DNA from: Chionoecetes opilio | Taxonomy: Eukaryota > Arthropoda > Malacostraca > Decapoda > Majidae | NCBI GenBank assembly: GCA_016584305.1 | Contig: JACEEZ010020554.1 | Span: 1 to 64,000 of the forward strand | DNA length: 64,000 nt | Reading direction: 5' to 3' | Shown: piece after piece, positions 11,500-22,839 of the stretch | How the letters are laid out: each line of letters begins with the position of its first letter | How positions within the stretch are numbered: position 1 is the stretch's first letter | The notes under the pieces: generated by a model | Databases searched by the model: none | What the model saw: the letters and a program-made list of their open reading frames with translations, nothing else | What the model was told of the DNA's origin: nothing | Position numbers and translations under genes: made by a program

Positions 11500-12250
11500 G
11501 GGCAGAGATTCTGAGACAGTGAGTATCGTCGTAGAAATACTGTATTTACAGATAACAGGACACAAGTAAACACATAGATGTACATTCAGAAGCATGGACA
11601 TACCTTAAGACCACGAACAAGAATATACAAGGTTAATGACACAACAGGAAAACTTTAAAACTGGTGAAAGAATGATCATGTCATCAGCCGGACAATAGTC
11701 CCTAGCTGCGACAGCAAAGTTTTTGCTGAATTTCGCTGATGATATGGCACAAATTAGCCTGCTTTGTACATTTAGTAGCACGGGCTTAACTTTCGGACCA
11801 CACTAATAGAGCTAAAATGGAATGACATGGTGATAGGAGAACGTTGGCTGGTTAAATAACTTTCGAGTCTTTTAACATTAACACAAGACTTTGTTTTTCT
11901 AATTTTACTAATTATGCTATCAAAAGCAGACCGGAAACGTTTTCGCTGATTCATTATGCTCCAATTTTGGTTCTTAGAGATCTCTCACACTTGTTGAGAA
12001 CGTGAAAATGTTGGAACTCTCGCCGACAGGGACGAGAGTACCATAAACCTTCACCATCATCTGAATTCCACCACAAAACATTGCAAGATATCTTAAGTAT
12101 GCATGACATTACTGTTGACGGACATGAACAATATTAATGTGTAGGTAGAGGTGCTGATAGGTATTGTGGAAATTACTAGCATTGCGTTGAGGGAAAATCT
12201 TAAGAACAAGGGCTCCACAGTAAGCTGACCCAAATGTTGGCTCTATGTGT
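11500..12250. other. No recognised feature
   Basis: Moderately AT-rich sequence. I see no conserved coding frame, no tandem repeat and no similarity to other parts of the window. Confidence 0.4.
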
Positions 12251-12606
12251 GTAACGCGAGAAATTACATTAATAGGGGAAGAGATGAAATAACACATAAG
12301 TATCAATAAGCTAACGAGGATTTTTCCTCCACGCCTCACTCCTGAATCACTGATTAGGCTTATATTTTAAGCCAGTAGTAATTAGACACGTAGCGAAACG
12401 AGGTGAGAACGGGGATTTTAGGTTAGGATAATTTTAGAAGCAGCTCGACGTTCATTGAGTTAAGTCGCCTGTGGGGAGGTGATATTCTCGCCCTTGGTAA
12501 AGGTATGTTACGAAATGTTTGTTAACTAGAGATGTAGACATGACTTACTGGTGATTCCATTTGTTGACCAGGACTAATAAAGTGTATTACTTAGGGTCCC
12601 AAGGTA
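12251..12606 (-). repeat. Right arm of the long-range inverted repeat
   Basis: This is the reverse-complement partner of 33-368. The inner boundary is GTAACGCGAG and the outer boundary is near TTAGGGTCCC. It contains a small insertion (GGATTTTAGGTTAGG) absent from the left arm. Confidence 0.8.
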
Positions 12607-12770
12607 GGATACTGTTGGCGGACCAGGGGGCCAAGCGCTCACAAATTAGCAGAGGGGGCAACCACAACATGTCACAGCCAGCCGTGTGAGGACAAGGAGA
12701 AAGAAGGAATTGGAAAAATAAGTGAGAGGGAAACGTTGGAAGTGGGATAGACTACGTATACATTATATTA

Positions 12771-12990
12771 GGATAACGACTTGAGCATTACGCATGCGTA
12801 TCGTTAAAGTGGTAACAGTGCGACTGAAGTTACCAGAGATAGTAAACTAGATTAGGATGACGACTTGAGCATTACATGTGCGTATCGTTAATGTGGTGAC
12901 AGTGCAACCGAAGTTACCAAAGATAGTAAACCATATTAGGATAACGACTTGAGCATTTCGCGTGCGTATCGCTAGGAGGGAAGGAAGACT
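12771..12990. repeat. 84-bp tandem repeat, 2.6 copies
   Basis: GGATAACGACTTGAGCATT or its one-base variant starts units at 12,771, 12,855 and 12,939, exactly 84 bp apart. Each is followed by a GTGCGTATCGTTA-type segment. The third unit is truncated after CGTATCGCTAGG. Confidence 0.9.
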
Positions 12991-13381
12991 TAATATTAAG
13001 ATAACTTGTGAATGTATAATAATTACCAAGTGAGACAGTAAAGAATTAAATATATTATAATTAGAAATATATTAACGCGTTGTCATTCAGTTTCCAACCA
13101 GTACTTACATATTTTCTTAAATCTTTTATTTTTATTCATTCATATATATTTTTCCCACTTAATGTGGGTGGTGGCAGCGGAGTAACCAGGACTGTAGAGT
13201 ACACTCCCAAGGTGGGCACTACATAATGGTGACAACAGTGTAGATGGTCATTTTGACCACCACATGTGTTATACTTACTGTCCTTAACACATCTGTTTAG
13301 ATTTTAATGAGTGCCGATCCTTACTTTGCCTACATGGCCGATATTAAATTTCAGGTTCTTGAGAAAAACTAAGTCCAGTAG

Positions 13382-13423
13382 GGTTAGGTTAGGTCAGGTT
13401 AGGTTAGGTTAGGTTAGGTTAGT
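13382..13423 (+). repeat. Interstitial (TTAGG)n telomere-type repeat
   Basis: About eight GGTTA units with one interruption (AGGTCAGG). TTAGG is the common arthropod telomere repeat. Shorter AACCT runs recur at about 950, 17,320, 17,680 and 23,490. Here the run is internal, so it is an interstitial tract, not a chromosome end. Confidence 0.8.
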
Positions 13424-13498
13424 GCACAGCCCGATGGGCTCGAGGGGGGGTGCTAGGTTAGGTCTGTAGAGTTTTGTCATCTTTAGAATAAAGGTTCA

Positions 13499-13762
13499 AC
13501 CTCCTATCTTCTTCTTCTTCTTCTTATAGACAACAAGCTTGGGGACATGGTGGAAACCGGAGTTTTAGGGTGGGGGAGCACACATATAAGGGAAATATGG
13601 CCCCGATATAGTCTATGAACTAGGGAAATTTCCCTAGTTTATGGATTTTTTGGTGGGGGCCATGGGCCATATTTCCCTTATGTGTGTGCTCCCCCACCCA
13701 AAAACCCCGGCTTCCACCATGTCCCCCAAGCTTGTTGGCTATAAGAAGAAGAAGATAGGGGG
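13499..13762. repeat. Long near-perfect palindrome (about 264 bp)
   Basis: Arms 13,499-13,628 and 13,629-13,762 are nearly exact reverse complements with no spacer; the centre is AACTAGGGAAATTTCCCTAGTT. Shared blocks are CAAGCTTGGGGACATGG, GGGGGAGCACACAT and AAGGGAAATATGG. A few mismatches and a small indel distinguish the arms. It lies 24 bp upstream of an 815-bp (TA)n array. It could extrude as a cruciform. It may also be a fold-back assembly artefact. Confidence 0.85.
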
Positions 13763-13785
13763 TGGAGCCCTTGTTCTTAAGATTT

Positions 13786-13811
13786 ACCATATATATATAT
13801 ATTATATATAT

Positions 13812-13854
<43 letters not shown>

Positions 13855-13948
13855 TATATACTATATATATATATATATATACTATATATATATATATATA
13901 TACTATATATATACTATATATATATATACTATATATATATATATATAC

Positions 13949-13979
<31 letters not shown>

Positions 13980-14077
13980 TATACTATATATATATATATA
14001 TACTATATATATATATATATACTATATATGTATATATATACTATATATATATATATATACTATATATATATATATAT

Positions 14078-14117
<40 letters not shown>

Positions 14118-14494
14118 TATATATATATATATATATACTATATATATATATATATACTATATATATATATATACTCTATATATATATATACTATATATAT
14201 ATATATATACTATATATATATATATATATACTATATATTATATATATACTATATATATATATATATATACTATATATATATATATATATACTATATATAT
14301 ATATATATATCTATCTATATATATATATCTATCTATATATATATATCTATCTATATATATATACTATATATATACTATATATATATATATATACTATATA
14401 TATATATATATATCTATCTATATATATATCTATCTATATATATATACTATATATATATATATATAATACTATATATATATATACTATATATATA

Positions 14495-14533
<39 letters not shown>

Positions 14534-14554
14534 TATATATATATAATAATATAT

Positions 14555-14601
<47 letters not shown>
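13786..14601. repeat. Large (TA)n microsatellite with periodic TATATAC and TATCTATC interruptions
   Basis: Roughly 815 bp of almost uninterrupted alternating AT. C occurs at quasi-regular intervals of 16-26 bp, with (ATCTATCT) inserts around 14,310-14,440. The Tyr-Ile open frame through it is a composition artefact. Confidence 0.95.
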
Positions 14602-14603
<2 letters not shown>

Positions 14604-14717
14604 TGTATTTCTGTATATTTTGGTTAAATTAGTATGTTTATGAGAGAAGGATTAATGGCTATTTTTTGGTGTACTTGATTTTTATGTTGACATATAATTA
14701 ATGGTGTAAATGATGTA

Positions 14718-15075
14718 CAGTAAACCCTCGCTTTGACGAACAAATTGGGGGAAGGATGCGAGGTTATAATTATCTGAGTGATCCGAACTTTTCGCATATA
14801 ACAAATTGTGGTCGTTATATGAGGTGAAAGTTCCCTATTTCCGACTAATTCCGTGTATCGTGAACTTTGTCCGTTACATCTGACGAAAGTTTGTATACTT
14901 ACATACATGCAGCCATCACAAATACTACACGAATACAGGGCAATTAAAAACAATCAGAACCGTACAACGCATATACTGAACTTATTCGGTAAAAGCACGC
15001 ATATACCGGACTGGCAGAAAAAGTGTTGAAGCCGATATTTGTTATCTAAAGGTCTGTAAAAGCGAGGGTTCAGTG
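14718..15075. mobile_element. pogo/Tigger-like MITE (358 bp)
   Basis: The terminal inverted repeats are CAGTAAACCCTCGCTTT on the left and, read from the right, CACTGAACCCTCGCTTT. Both are flanked by TA, the expected Tc1/mariner target duplication. CAGT-type ends with a TA target are typical of pogo/Tigger elements. The interior has no coding capacity, so it must depend on a transposase encoded elsewhere. Confidence 0.75.
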
Positions 15076-15409
15076 TACGTATACACTAAACTTTGAAAAA
15101 GTACTACAGGAGCGTCAGTGTATATACCTAATACGTTCGGTTTGGTGACATTAAGTAGGATTAGGTTATGGGTTAAGAGTGTTTCTGCATATAGAAAATA
15201 AAAAATTATGAAACTAGTTATGAGAAATTGTATTTGTTGAATATGAATGTTAATCGTATTTACTGGCTACTTTGGTTGCAATTATCTGACCAATCAGTAT
15301 TACACTGGCCCTTTGTGCATTAAAATCTGAGGTTTGAATATATTTTTTATTGTAGTGTATACTGTAGTTGGATTATTTGCTTACGTTATTGATTTTTACT
15401 TGTCCTTAT

Positions 15410-15447
15410 AAAACTTCTATATAGGTGTGTACCTATATAGAAGTTTT
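15410..15447. repeat. Perfect 17-bp hairpin with 4-nt loop
   Basis: The arm AAAACTTCTATATAGGT is followed by the loop GTGT and its exact reverse complement. No T-run follows and no gene is adjacent, so nothing links it to transcription termination. Confidence 0.8.
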
Positions 15448-15727
15448 AATCAACAACATACTTTTTATATTATTTGCATTTCCTTGTATATTTAGCCTGT
15501 TTATCTATAAAGGTGGCAAATATCGGTAAAATTTAGGATGAAACTATGAACATGACTATTGTCATGTATGAACAAACACTCATAATGCTGTCTGTCTCTA
15601 TTTCCTTTCATGGCAAGGGTTTAATCTGCAATAGTAACCCAGTATGTTTCAGGTATGTATGTGCCGGTTGCATGAAGTGTTATCCGACCGAAGATGAAGG
15701 AGAAGACTCTGAGAGAAGGAGTGAGAG

Positions 15728-16370
15728 GGGGAGTAAATAAATAAATAAATATCTTTATTTCCATGAAACATGGTTTTACTATCAAACTTACATCACAGTT
15801 GTTCTATGCAATATATACTAAAAATGAAACTTCTGAAAGTCACGCAAATAAAAAAAAAATACATAAAAAGAAAGTCAAACGAAACATTAAAAGGAAAATA
15901 ATTATAACATTAAACAATAAGAACTAAAAGTCACTTTAAATATCTTTAAAATACTACTAATAACATATGCAACTGCTATTTGATATGGGGAAACAAATTA
16001 TAGTTCACTTAGGGTCAATTAAAAGAAAATTTATAAGTCGACTTAAAAGTGTAGACTTCCATAATTAATGATGCATGAAGGCAAATTTTTCCATAGTTAA
16101 GGCCTTTGTACAGTGATGGGTCTGGCACCAGTCTGTTCTGGCTCTTGGCACATAAAGGTCTTTTAGCTGCCTTGTTGTACTGGCTGTATTTTCCCTGACA
16201 ATGGAAAACTAGATACCACTCCGGATACAACCCATTGACAGCCTTATAAACAGCGAAACATTTTTCATAAATATGTCTGTCTTTAATTGTTAACCACTTT
16301 AACTCTTCTATGATAGGAGTAACGTGATCCTTCTTTCTAGCTCCAATTTTTCAAAGTTTAGCTGCAATAT
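15728..16370 (-). pseudogene. LINE reverse transcriptase, C-terminal fragment and 3' tail
   Basis: Read on the minus strand from about 16,350, the sequence gives the C-terminal region typical of CR1/L2/Jockey-type LINE polymerases. It includes KKDHVTPIIEELKWL and FAVYKAVNGLYPEW, then a shifted-frame segment ending FKSTYKFSF. It runs into an A-rich 3' region that ends in (AAATA)n at about 15,735. The catalytic RT core is absent, so this is a 5'-truncated remnant with frameshifts. Confidence 0.6.
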
Positions 16371-16804
16371 CTTGCAGTTTTAAAACGCTAAAAAGTAAAG
16401 TTGAGAAAAGTATTTGTTGAGTCCCATATACCCATACAGTAATTAATTAAACTGAGAGAGAGAGAGAGATTAATTTAATGCCAAAAATTAGCTAAGCATG
16501 AAAAACAGCCCCCCTATCTTCCAAGCAAAATATAAACCAACCCAAAAATCTGCCCAAACACCAAAGCGGAAAATCCAGGGCACTGGCGGCCAGATGATGG
16601 CCAATTAATGAAATCCCTCATTATACCTGACCCTTGCCATCAGGTGCAGCAGTTAATAAAAAAATAAGTCACTAATGTGGAACTCGACCCAGCCAGCCCC
16701 ATATGATGTCCGTAGGTGCCCGCCTCTTTACCTTGCCCTATTAATAGTCCTTGGTTTATGGAGCAAAAAAACATTAATGTGAAGGATATGTGTTGTGATC
16801 CATT

Positions 16805-17185
16805 CACTATCGTCAGTCAGTTATCGTAACTTATTAATGGCTTTCATTCGACGGTACACTTTCGTCATTGTGTGGTTGTTTTGTTTACAATTATCAGCTG
16901 TGAGCGCGGAGCGGGCGAGCCTCGAACACCACTGTCAGCCGTTCTGGCGAGGCACGAAGGCGAGAGAGAAGCCGCAAGAAGCTTGTTTTGTGTTGAGTTT
17001 AGGGTCGCGCAGCTTCACACCGTCACACAGTCGCAGGCTCGCATTAGCTGCACCAAGAGCTGCACACACAAGACAACGGTGCACTAGGAACATCACGGTC
17101 TCGCCTCCTCTGACTGTCACTATGTGGTTCTCAACTGACTGACATATACTAAAGGCAGCGGCCAGCGGTTGTTGTGTTCAGGTAC
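16805..17185 (+). other. Possible promoter-proximal first exon
   Basis: TCAGTCAGTT near 16,812 resembles the arthropod initiator (TCAGT). An ATG at 16,837 opens 101 codons (stop at 17,140-17,142) starting MAFIRRYTFVIVWLF, a hydrophobic stretch that looks like a signal peptide with an AVSA-type cleavage site. The rest is low-complexity and unlike any family I know. A good 5' splice-site match, CAG|GTACGTGTG, lies near 17,178. Seen: motifs and open frame. Inferred: that this is an exon. The frame could be fortuitous. Confidence 0.25.
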
Positions 17186-17595
17186 GTGTGTGTTTGTTTG
17201 TGTGCAGTCAGAGACGACGGGCCAAACCCTCCCTCACGTACAGCAGCCAGGTTGGCTGCTGTCAGGTTTAGTTTATTGGCTAATTAGCATTGGCTAGGTC
17301 AGGTTTAGTTTAGCATAAAGCTAAACTAAACCTAACCTAACCTTAACCTACTAGCTGGCTGCTGGACGTGAGGGAGGGCTTGGCCCGTGGTCTCTGGCTG
17401 CGCTGATGGCAACGGCGGAGTTGCACCTTATTTATTCTTATCAGATCATTTTTGTCCGTGCTTTTGACCGAAGTAACAGATTGCAAAGAGGTTGAAGGTT
17501 AGTAGAAGACGCGTCTGAGTAACAGTATAACAAAAGATTAGTCCTTCATAAGGTTGTAAGCGAGATATGGCAGGGTTGATAAAACTAATCTTAAC

Positions 17596-18284
17596 CCGGT
17601 GTCGTGCAGGAAATCGGCCCACTAAGTAAATCGTCCCGCGGACGCTTATTTAACCTAAATAACTCTACAAAACCTAACACAAACCTATCCTAAACCTAAC
17701 GTAACCTAAACCAGACCTAAACATAACTTAAATCAAACCTAGAAAAATATGTGGCGATCTGAGGGAAGAAAACATAAGGAAGCTACAAGAGGCCGTGAGA
17801 CCTATAGACTTGGTAGTTCCTGTTACTTAACACTATAGCCTACATCCGCCTTGCATCCCCATCCATTAAATTGTCTAGCCTCCTTTTAAAACTCCCTATT
17901 GACTCCGCACTAACCACCTGACGACTTGAGTCCATTCCAATCATTTACCACCCTACTTCTGACCCATTTTTTCCCTATTTCCTTTCTATATCTACGCTTT
18001 TCCAGCTTGGGTACGTTACTGCGTGTTCTACCCTGGTTACTAGCCGTAAGAACTTTTCCTACATCGCCTTTATAATATCCCTTTAACCACTTTAAAAAAC
18101 TTCTCTCAGATCGGCAAACATAGTTTTTAGGTTTAGGTTAAGTTATATTTAAGTTATGTTTAGGTCTGGTTTAGGTTAGGTAAGGTTTAGGATAGGATTG
18201 TGTTAGGTTTTGTAGAGCTATTTAGGTTAAATAAGCGTCCGCAGGACGATTTACGAAGTGGGCCGATTTCATCTCAACACCGGC
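17596..18284. repeat. Fold-back element with TTAACCTAAATA arms
   Basis: The left arm (17,596-17,760) and right arm (about 18,113-18,284) are reverse complements, sharing GGACGCTTATTTAACC and CTCTACAAAACCTAACAC. The ends read CCGGTGT(C/T)G. A third copy of the arm lies at 27,688-27,850. The unit between the arms is a LINE 3' fragment, so the LINE piece is either cargo or a later insertion. Confidence 0.75.
17757..18112 (-). pseudogene. CR1-like LINE, 3'-terminal fragment
   Basis: The minus strand carries the last ~100 codons and the 3' tail of the same LINE family as 23.8-27.2 and 55.4-56.4 kb. It includes the KWLKGYYKGD-like and SNGF-like region with stops, and the tail ending in the CATAAGGAAGCTACAAGAGG motif at 17,770. 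It is 5'-truncated and broken by point changes. It sits inside the fold-back element at 17,596-18,284. Confidence 0.7.
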
Positions 18285-18542
18285 AATGCTAATTCTTGTA
18301 TCGTCTGCAAAGGCAAGGGTACAATAAAAATGGACGAGGACTGCGCGGCCATTTTCTGAGACACTGACTGCTTTTTCCTAGTTAGAAATTGGTGCTTTTT
18401 CAGATGGATTTATTTTTATTTTAGGGTTATGAACCTAACCAAGCCCTAACTTGACCTAACCTAAAGGGTGGGGAGGCCTCTGGACGCGGAGGGTGTGTCT
18501 GCATGTGCTAGTAGACAACTATATAATTTCTTCAATATCAAT

Positions 18543-18605
18543 ACAGTAATTCCCGGTTTCCCGTCGTTCTAATATCCGTCATGCGACGTTACCCGGCGCC
18601 AGCAA
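18543..18605 (+). mobile_element. pogo-like terminal repeat (left end)
   Basis: TACAGTAATTCCCGGTTTCCCG matches, in inverted orientation, the end near 23,127 (TACAGTAATCTCCCGTTTAT, read from the right). It is CAGTAA-type with a TA flank. If the two ends belong together, one element spans 18.5-23.1 kb, now filled by the THAP fragment, a fold-back repeat and a hAT element. This pairing is an inference. Confidence 0.45.
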
Positions 18606-18996
18606 TAGAATACCCTAGTGAGCGGATTCGCCATCTGGTGGCCGTTCTGGAACTTCACCCAAATCAATGTATAGTGGGTTTCATTAGATTATTTTTCTTA
18701 CACGTTTTCATTTGGTGTTTTGAAATCGCAGTATTTCTCTCATAGCTACGGTTTACATACAATTCATATATAAGCGGTAATTAAAAAACTATGAAACCCC
18801 CTGAAAACTACAATCTTCTCCAAGGTCATCTCAATCGTCAATCTTCTCTTCTTTAATCATTATATAATACTTATGGCTTGATTTAAGTCCAGTATAATAA
18901 ATGGAATACAATTACATTGTAAACATTTGTAGATCGTGCTTTCATTCACAATTATAAAATAGTTCTAAAATTTGCTGCCGGCTGCTGTACGATATT

Positions 18997-19305
18997 TTAC
19001 TGGCAGCTGACCGCATGCCGCATGGGAGAAGCGGAGCACAGCACAGGGTCTGGATGCCTTGGAGATGGTCTATTGTTTTCCCAAACAATGAAATGTCTTG
19101 AGCATACAGCATTGTTCCTTGTTGATCTCCATTCTTCACCTCTTCTACACCTTCTCTCCCACAACCTACGTCGTTTCCCATCTTTTTTAGTAGGTGGAAA
19201 ACTGGCCCATCCTTTCACATTTTTCATGAATGGGTGTTGGTCTGTGTTGAAGGTTGAATTTGACTTGCAATCAGCCACAGCACAGACATACCTCGTCATG
19301 TTCAT
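18997..19305 (-). pseudogene. THAP zinc-finger domain fragment
   Basis: A 102-codon frame starts at an ATG (MNMTRYVC) and carries a THAP-type C2CH zinc module. C8-x4-C13 lies near the N-terminus, followed by an aromatic/Pro segment (WASFPP, residues 33-38), a W49 in LWERRC, and C68-x2-H71 in AVCSRHF. Residues 1-72 cover the first part of a THAP domain; the C-terminal segment after the histidine diverges. THAP domains bind DNA and occur in P-element and Kolobok transposases and in host regulators. Only this N-terminal piece is present, so it could be a transposase remnant or one exon. It lies between two pogo-like ends. Confidence 0.6.
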
Positions 19306-19480
19306 TCTTGGTTCTTGGTGTTGTTTAGGGCTGCGAGGATCCGTTGTGGAACCATATGAGCCCTGGTGATGTCCTATGAGGCTATCACAGGCGTGGTAGG
19401 TTATCAGTCTTCTTCAGGAAGACAGTTAAGGCGGATGACAACGTGTTATCGTTCGCCGCTGTTGGCGAAATCATGTCAGT

Positions 19481-19831
19481 GCGAAATCCTGTAGACTCCT
19501 CCATTCATCTATCTTATTTCACTAATTTTACAGCTTAACTGCTGCCCCGATACACGTTACAGGCAACATCGAGTCACTAGCTTTCTATGAGAACACTTAC
19601 AAGTAATAATAGTTGATAAAATAATACATCATAAAATCCATACTCCTGTTCCCACAACCAGACTGTTTTGAACGTGGATATTTTAAGCTTTTGAGTAACT
19701 ATTATTACTTGTAAGTGTTCTCATGGGAAGCTAGTGAGTCGATGTTGCCTGTAACATGTATCAGGGCAGCAGTTAACCTGTAAAACCAGTGAAATAAGAG
19801 CGATGAATGGAGGGGTCTACAGGATTTCGCG
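19481..19831. repeat. Fold-back inverted repeat, about 140-bp arms
   Basis: The left arm 19,481-19,615 and right arm 19,690-19,831 are reverse complements at high identity. Shared blocks include GCGAAATCCTGTAGAC, TTACAGGCAACATCGA and ACTTACAAGTAATAATAG. The spacer is about 75 bp. No coding capacity or clear target-site duplication is seen. Confidence 0.8.
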
Positions 19832-20063
19832 AATTGATAATATTTCGCACAACACTCTGGTGTTTGTTTATAAAATGCATCGGACCGTCGTACGTTTGGC
19901 AGTGTACCAGAAAGAAATGTTGAATGGCGAAATAATCAATATCTATCACGATTGATTGCACAAAATTGAAGTCATGTCACCATTATTTGGTTCGTTTACC
20001 TTCTCTTTGCATACATGAAGGCAATATTTACCCATACACCCGACCTGATGCATTCCTCTAAAT

Positions 20064-22528
20064 CAGAGGCTCCCAACCTTTTTCCAATGGCGGCACATTA
20101 ATTTAGTGTAGAAAATAATGTGGTGCACCTGTCACCAGGGGCGATTTTTTGTGCACACTCCAGGCGAATTTGGTGAAATCAAATCAAATGTATTGCATTT
20201 CTTGCATATAGCCATTTTTTCAATGCAATATACATAATAAATAAATAAAAAAAATATATAAATGCGATCTCACCACACTCCAACATACAATTGTTGGAGT
20301 GCGGTGAATATAAAAAAAAGTACAAATGAAAAATATAAGTATAAATAAAAAGTACACAGTTTACAAACTTACATACCTTTTATTGTTGGCAGTGTCAGTC
20401 TTAGTGAGAAACTTGCGCTTGCTTAGATTTGCAGATCCGCGCGATGTTTGGAGAAATATTGGTGAGGCAGACTCATTTCATGGTCAACACTTTGCAGTTT
20501 GGACCGTTTCTTATTTTTTATGTTTGTTAGGCAGGAAAAACCGAGATCGCATAGGTATGAGGTGGAAAATTGAAGCAGAATTGTAAGAGCTTGCTTCGTT
20601 ATGTGTGGAAATTCGTCCTTAAGCTCCAACCAAAATGTTTCGAGTGAAACTTCACTGTGCTTTAATTTTGAAGAGCGGTCGTTGTGGATATCAGTCAGCT
20701 CCTCTACCTCGTTGAGACTAAGTTGCTGCGTGTTTGATTGAATGAAAGGATTCCTCAACCAGTCATATTTGATAACCGATATGTCTGGAAAGTACTTCAT
20801 GATGTTCCCCTCCAGAATTTCGAGATGTTCGGAAATCAATGGTGCAATAATTTCATTATTTGTAGCCTTTGGAAAAGGGCCCATATTGCCGAGTCTTGCT
20901 AGTCTTTCTTTCCACATCGTAATTTTTTCTGTCAGAGCCTTGACTATCCGCAGAAGTTAATATGTTCTCCTTCTTTCCCTGCATGCTACTATTGACCTTG
21001 TTCAGATGGTCAAAGATGTCTGCTAAGTAGCCTAATTTTGCACACCATGTTTCATCAGATAATAACTCGCAGAATTCAGGCATCGTTTCAAGTGTGAAAA
21101 ACGTAAGTAGTTCTTCCTTAAGTTCAAACACTCGTGACAAAACCTTTCCTCTTGAAAGCCATCTGACTTCCGTATGAAGTAACAGGGATACATGTCCAGA
21201 ACAGATTTCTTCACAAAGCTTGGAAAATAATCGTGACTTGAGCGGTCTGCTTTTCACAAAATTTACCATCTTCACAACTTCATTCAGGACAGTTTTCAGT
21301 TCGTTTCCTAGAGTTTTTGCAACCAGTGCTTCCCGATGCAGAAAACAGTGAGTCGTAATAACATTTTTGTTCTCTTTTTTCACCAATGAAACAAACCCCT
21401 TTATTGATCCTGTCATTGAAGGAGCCCCATCTGTGCAAATTCCAACACACTTAAGTCCATTTCATACCAGCATTGTGCATGTACTCATTGACGCAATTGA
21501 ATACATCTTGGCCTGTTGTGGTTTCTAATTCTTTGCAGAAAAGGAACTGTTCTACTATCTTATTAGCAGCAACAAACCGAATATACACCAGCAACTGAGC
21601 TTTACCTGCAACGTCTGTCGATTCGTCTGCTTGAAGAACGAACATGTCAGTTTCTCTTATTGCTTCAAATACACTTCGTGATATGTCTTCTGACATGTCT
21701 TGTATGCGTCGGCTGATTGTATTGTTTGAGAGAGGGACTTTTTTAATTTGTGTTTCAGCTTCAGTTCCGAGCATTGTTTTCACTATAGCACAGCAAGCTG
21801 GGAGAATAAGTGATTCTGCGACTGTGTGTGGTTTCATATCTTTCGCTATAATTTCGGCTACTAAATAGCTGGCTTCTTGAGCTGCGTTAGATGACTTTGT
21901 GTGTTTTTCAAAAACAACCCTCTGTCGTTTGCTGTCACATAGAAGTCTTTTGAAGTAGTCCAACCCTTTATCAGAAAGGTAACCGTGTTTTGCAGAGAAA
22001 TGTCTCTTTAACTTGCTAGGAACCATTGCTTCATTGGCCAATGTCTCACCACAAACGACACATTTTGGATTGGGGCAAAATACATCACCAACCCAAGTGA
22101 AGCCCATTGCGAGATAACTGTCAAAATATGCCCGTCGTGCCCTGGTTTTGCTAGTATGCGTGACTGATCCTTTCCATGAGCTGGGGCCAGCAGCACTAGA
22201 GATCTCCTCCACCACACCGGATGGTTCATCGTCCATCGATGATTCATCTCTTTTACGCTTTCTGATCACAAACTTATCCATTGCTAGAGAACACAGTATC
22301 AACAAATAATTAGAAAACACAGTATCAACAGAACACAGTATCAACCAATAAAGAACACAGTATCAACAGTGAATGTTAAAGCAGCTAACTCTTTGGTATC
22401 CGCACGACTATTCAACACACAACTTCTCTCTCCAACACCCGGACGGAAACTGAGGCCAGGTCTGCCACTCTGTGCCTGGCGGCGGCGCACTAGCCAATGA
22501 GTGGCGGCGCACCGGTTGGGAACCTCTG
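20064..22528 (-). mobile_element. hAT transposon 1 (ZBED/SCAND3-like), complete ends, 8-bp TSD
   Basis: The element is bounded by terminal inverted repeats, CAGAGGCTCCCAACC on the left and CAGAGGTTCCCAACC read from the right. Both sides carry the identical 8-bp duplication CTCTAAAT (20,056-20,063 and 22,529-22,536). An 8-bp TSD and CAGRGG ends define the hAT superfamily. Length is 2,465 bp. The minus strand encodes a three-frame transposase (see next entry). A small palindrome (CACTCCAACA/TGTTGGAGTG, about 20,275-20,302) lies in the 3' UTR. Identical TSDs and good TIRs imply a fairly recent insertion. Confidence 0.92.
20423..22281 (-). pseudogene. hAT transposase with two frameshifts (ZBED/SCAND3-like)
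   Basis: The start is at 22,281 (MDKFVIRKRKRDE), chosen because related copy 2 begins MDKFVIKKRK at the same point. In order: a basic N-terminus; a BED-type zinc finger (CVVC ... KRHFSAKH, about residues 75-100); the RNase-H core with LQADESTD (first acidic residue), CTDGAPSMTGS, and HCFLHREAL carrying the hAT C-x2-H motif; and a C-terminal dimerisation region (LLQFSTSYLCDLGF). The total is about 618 codons, normal for the family. One frameshift is near 21,450 (one extra base after MKW) and another near 20,940. All catalytic landmarks I can recognise remain. It is inactive as written unless the indels are sequencing errors. Confidence 0.88.
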
Positions 22529-22839
22529 CTCTAAATCATTGCATAGAGTGTTGTAGGACATATGGTCGAATATGTATATTTTGCCAACAATCCTCATTAT
22601 ATCCCCATGAATAATGTAAAACCCTTATATTTCCTTTGCGATAACCTATGTTGACCATGTCAACACTTAATTGTAGCTGGTTTGGTAGGGAATAATGGCA
22701 AATAAGACTAGCCAGACCTCCTTGACCCGGTATTCTAGCTCCGCGTGTAGTTTTTTTTTTTTGTCAATAAACTACTAACTAACTAGTTCCCAGACAGCCA
22801 CCAGATGACAGATCAAGCTCAGTAAGGAAGTCTATTCGG

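Noticed and set aside
13382..13423. Chromosome end
   Set aside because: Only about 42 bp of TTAGG with ordinary sequence on both sides; it is interstitial.
14028..14531. Tyr-Ile repeat open frame
   Set aside because: Pure composition effect of the (TA)n array.
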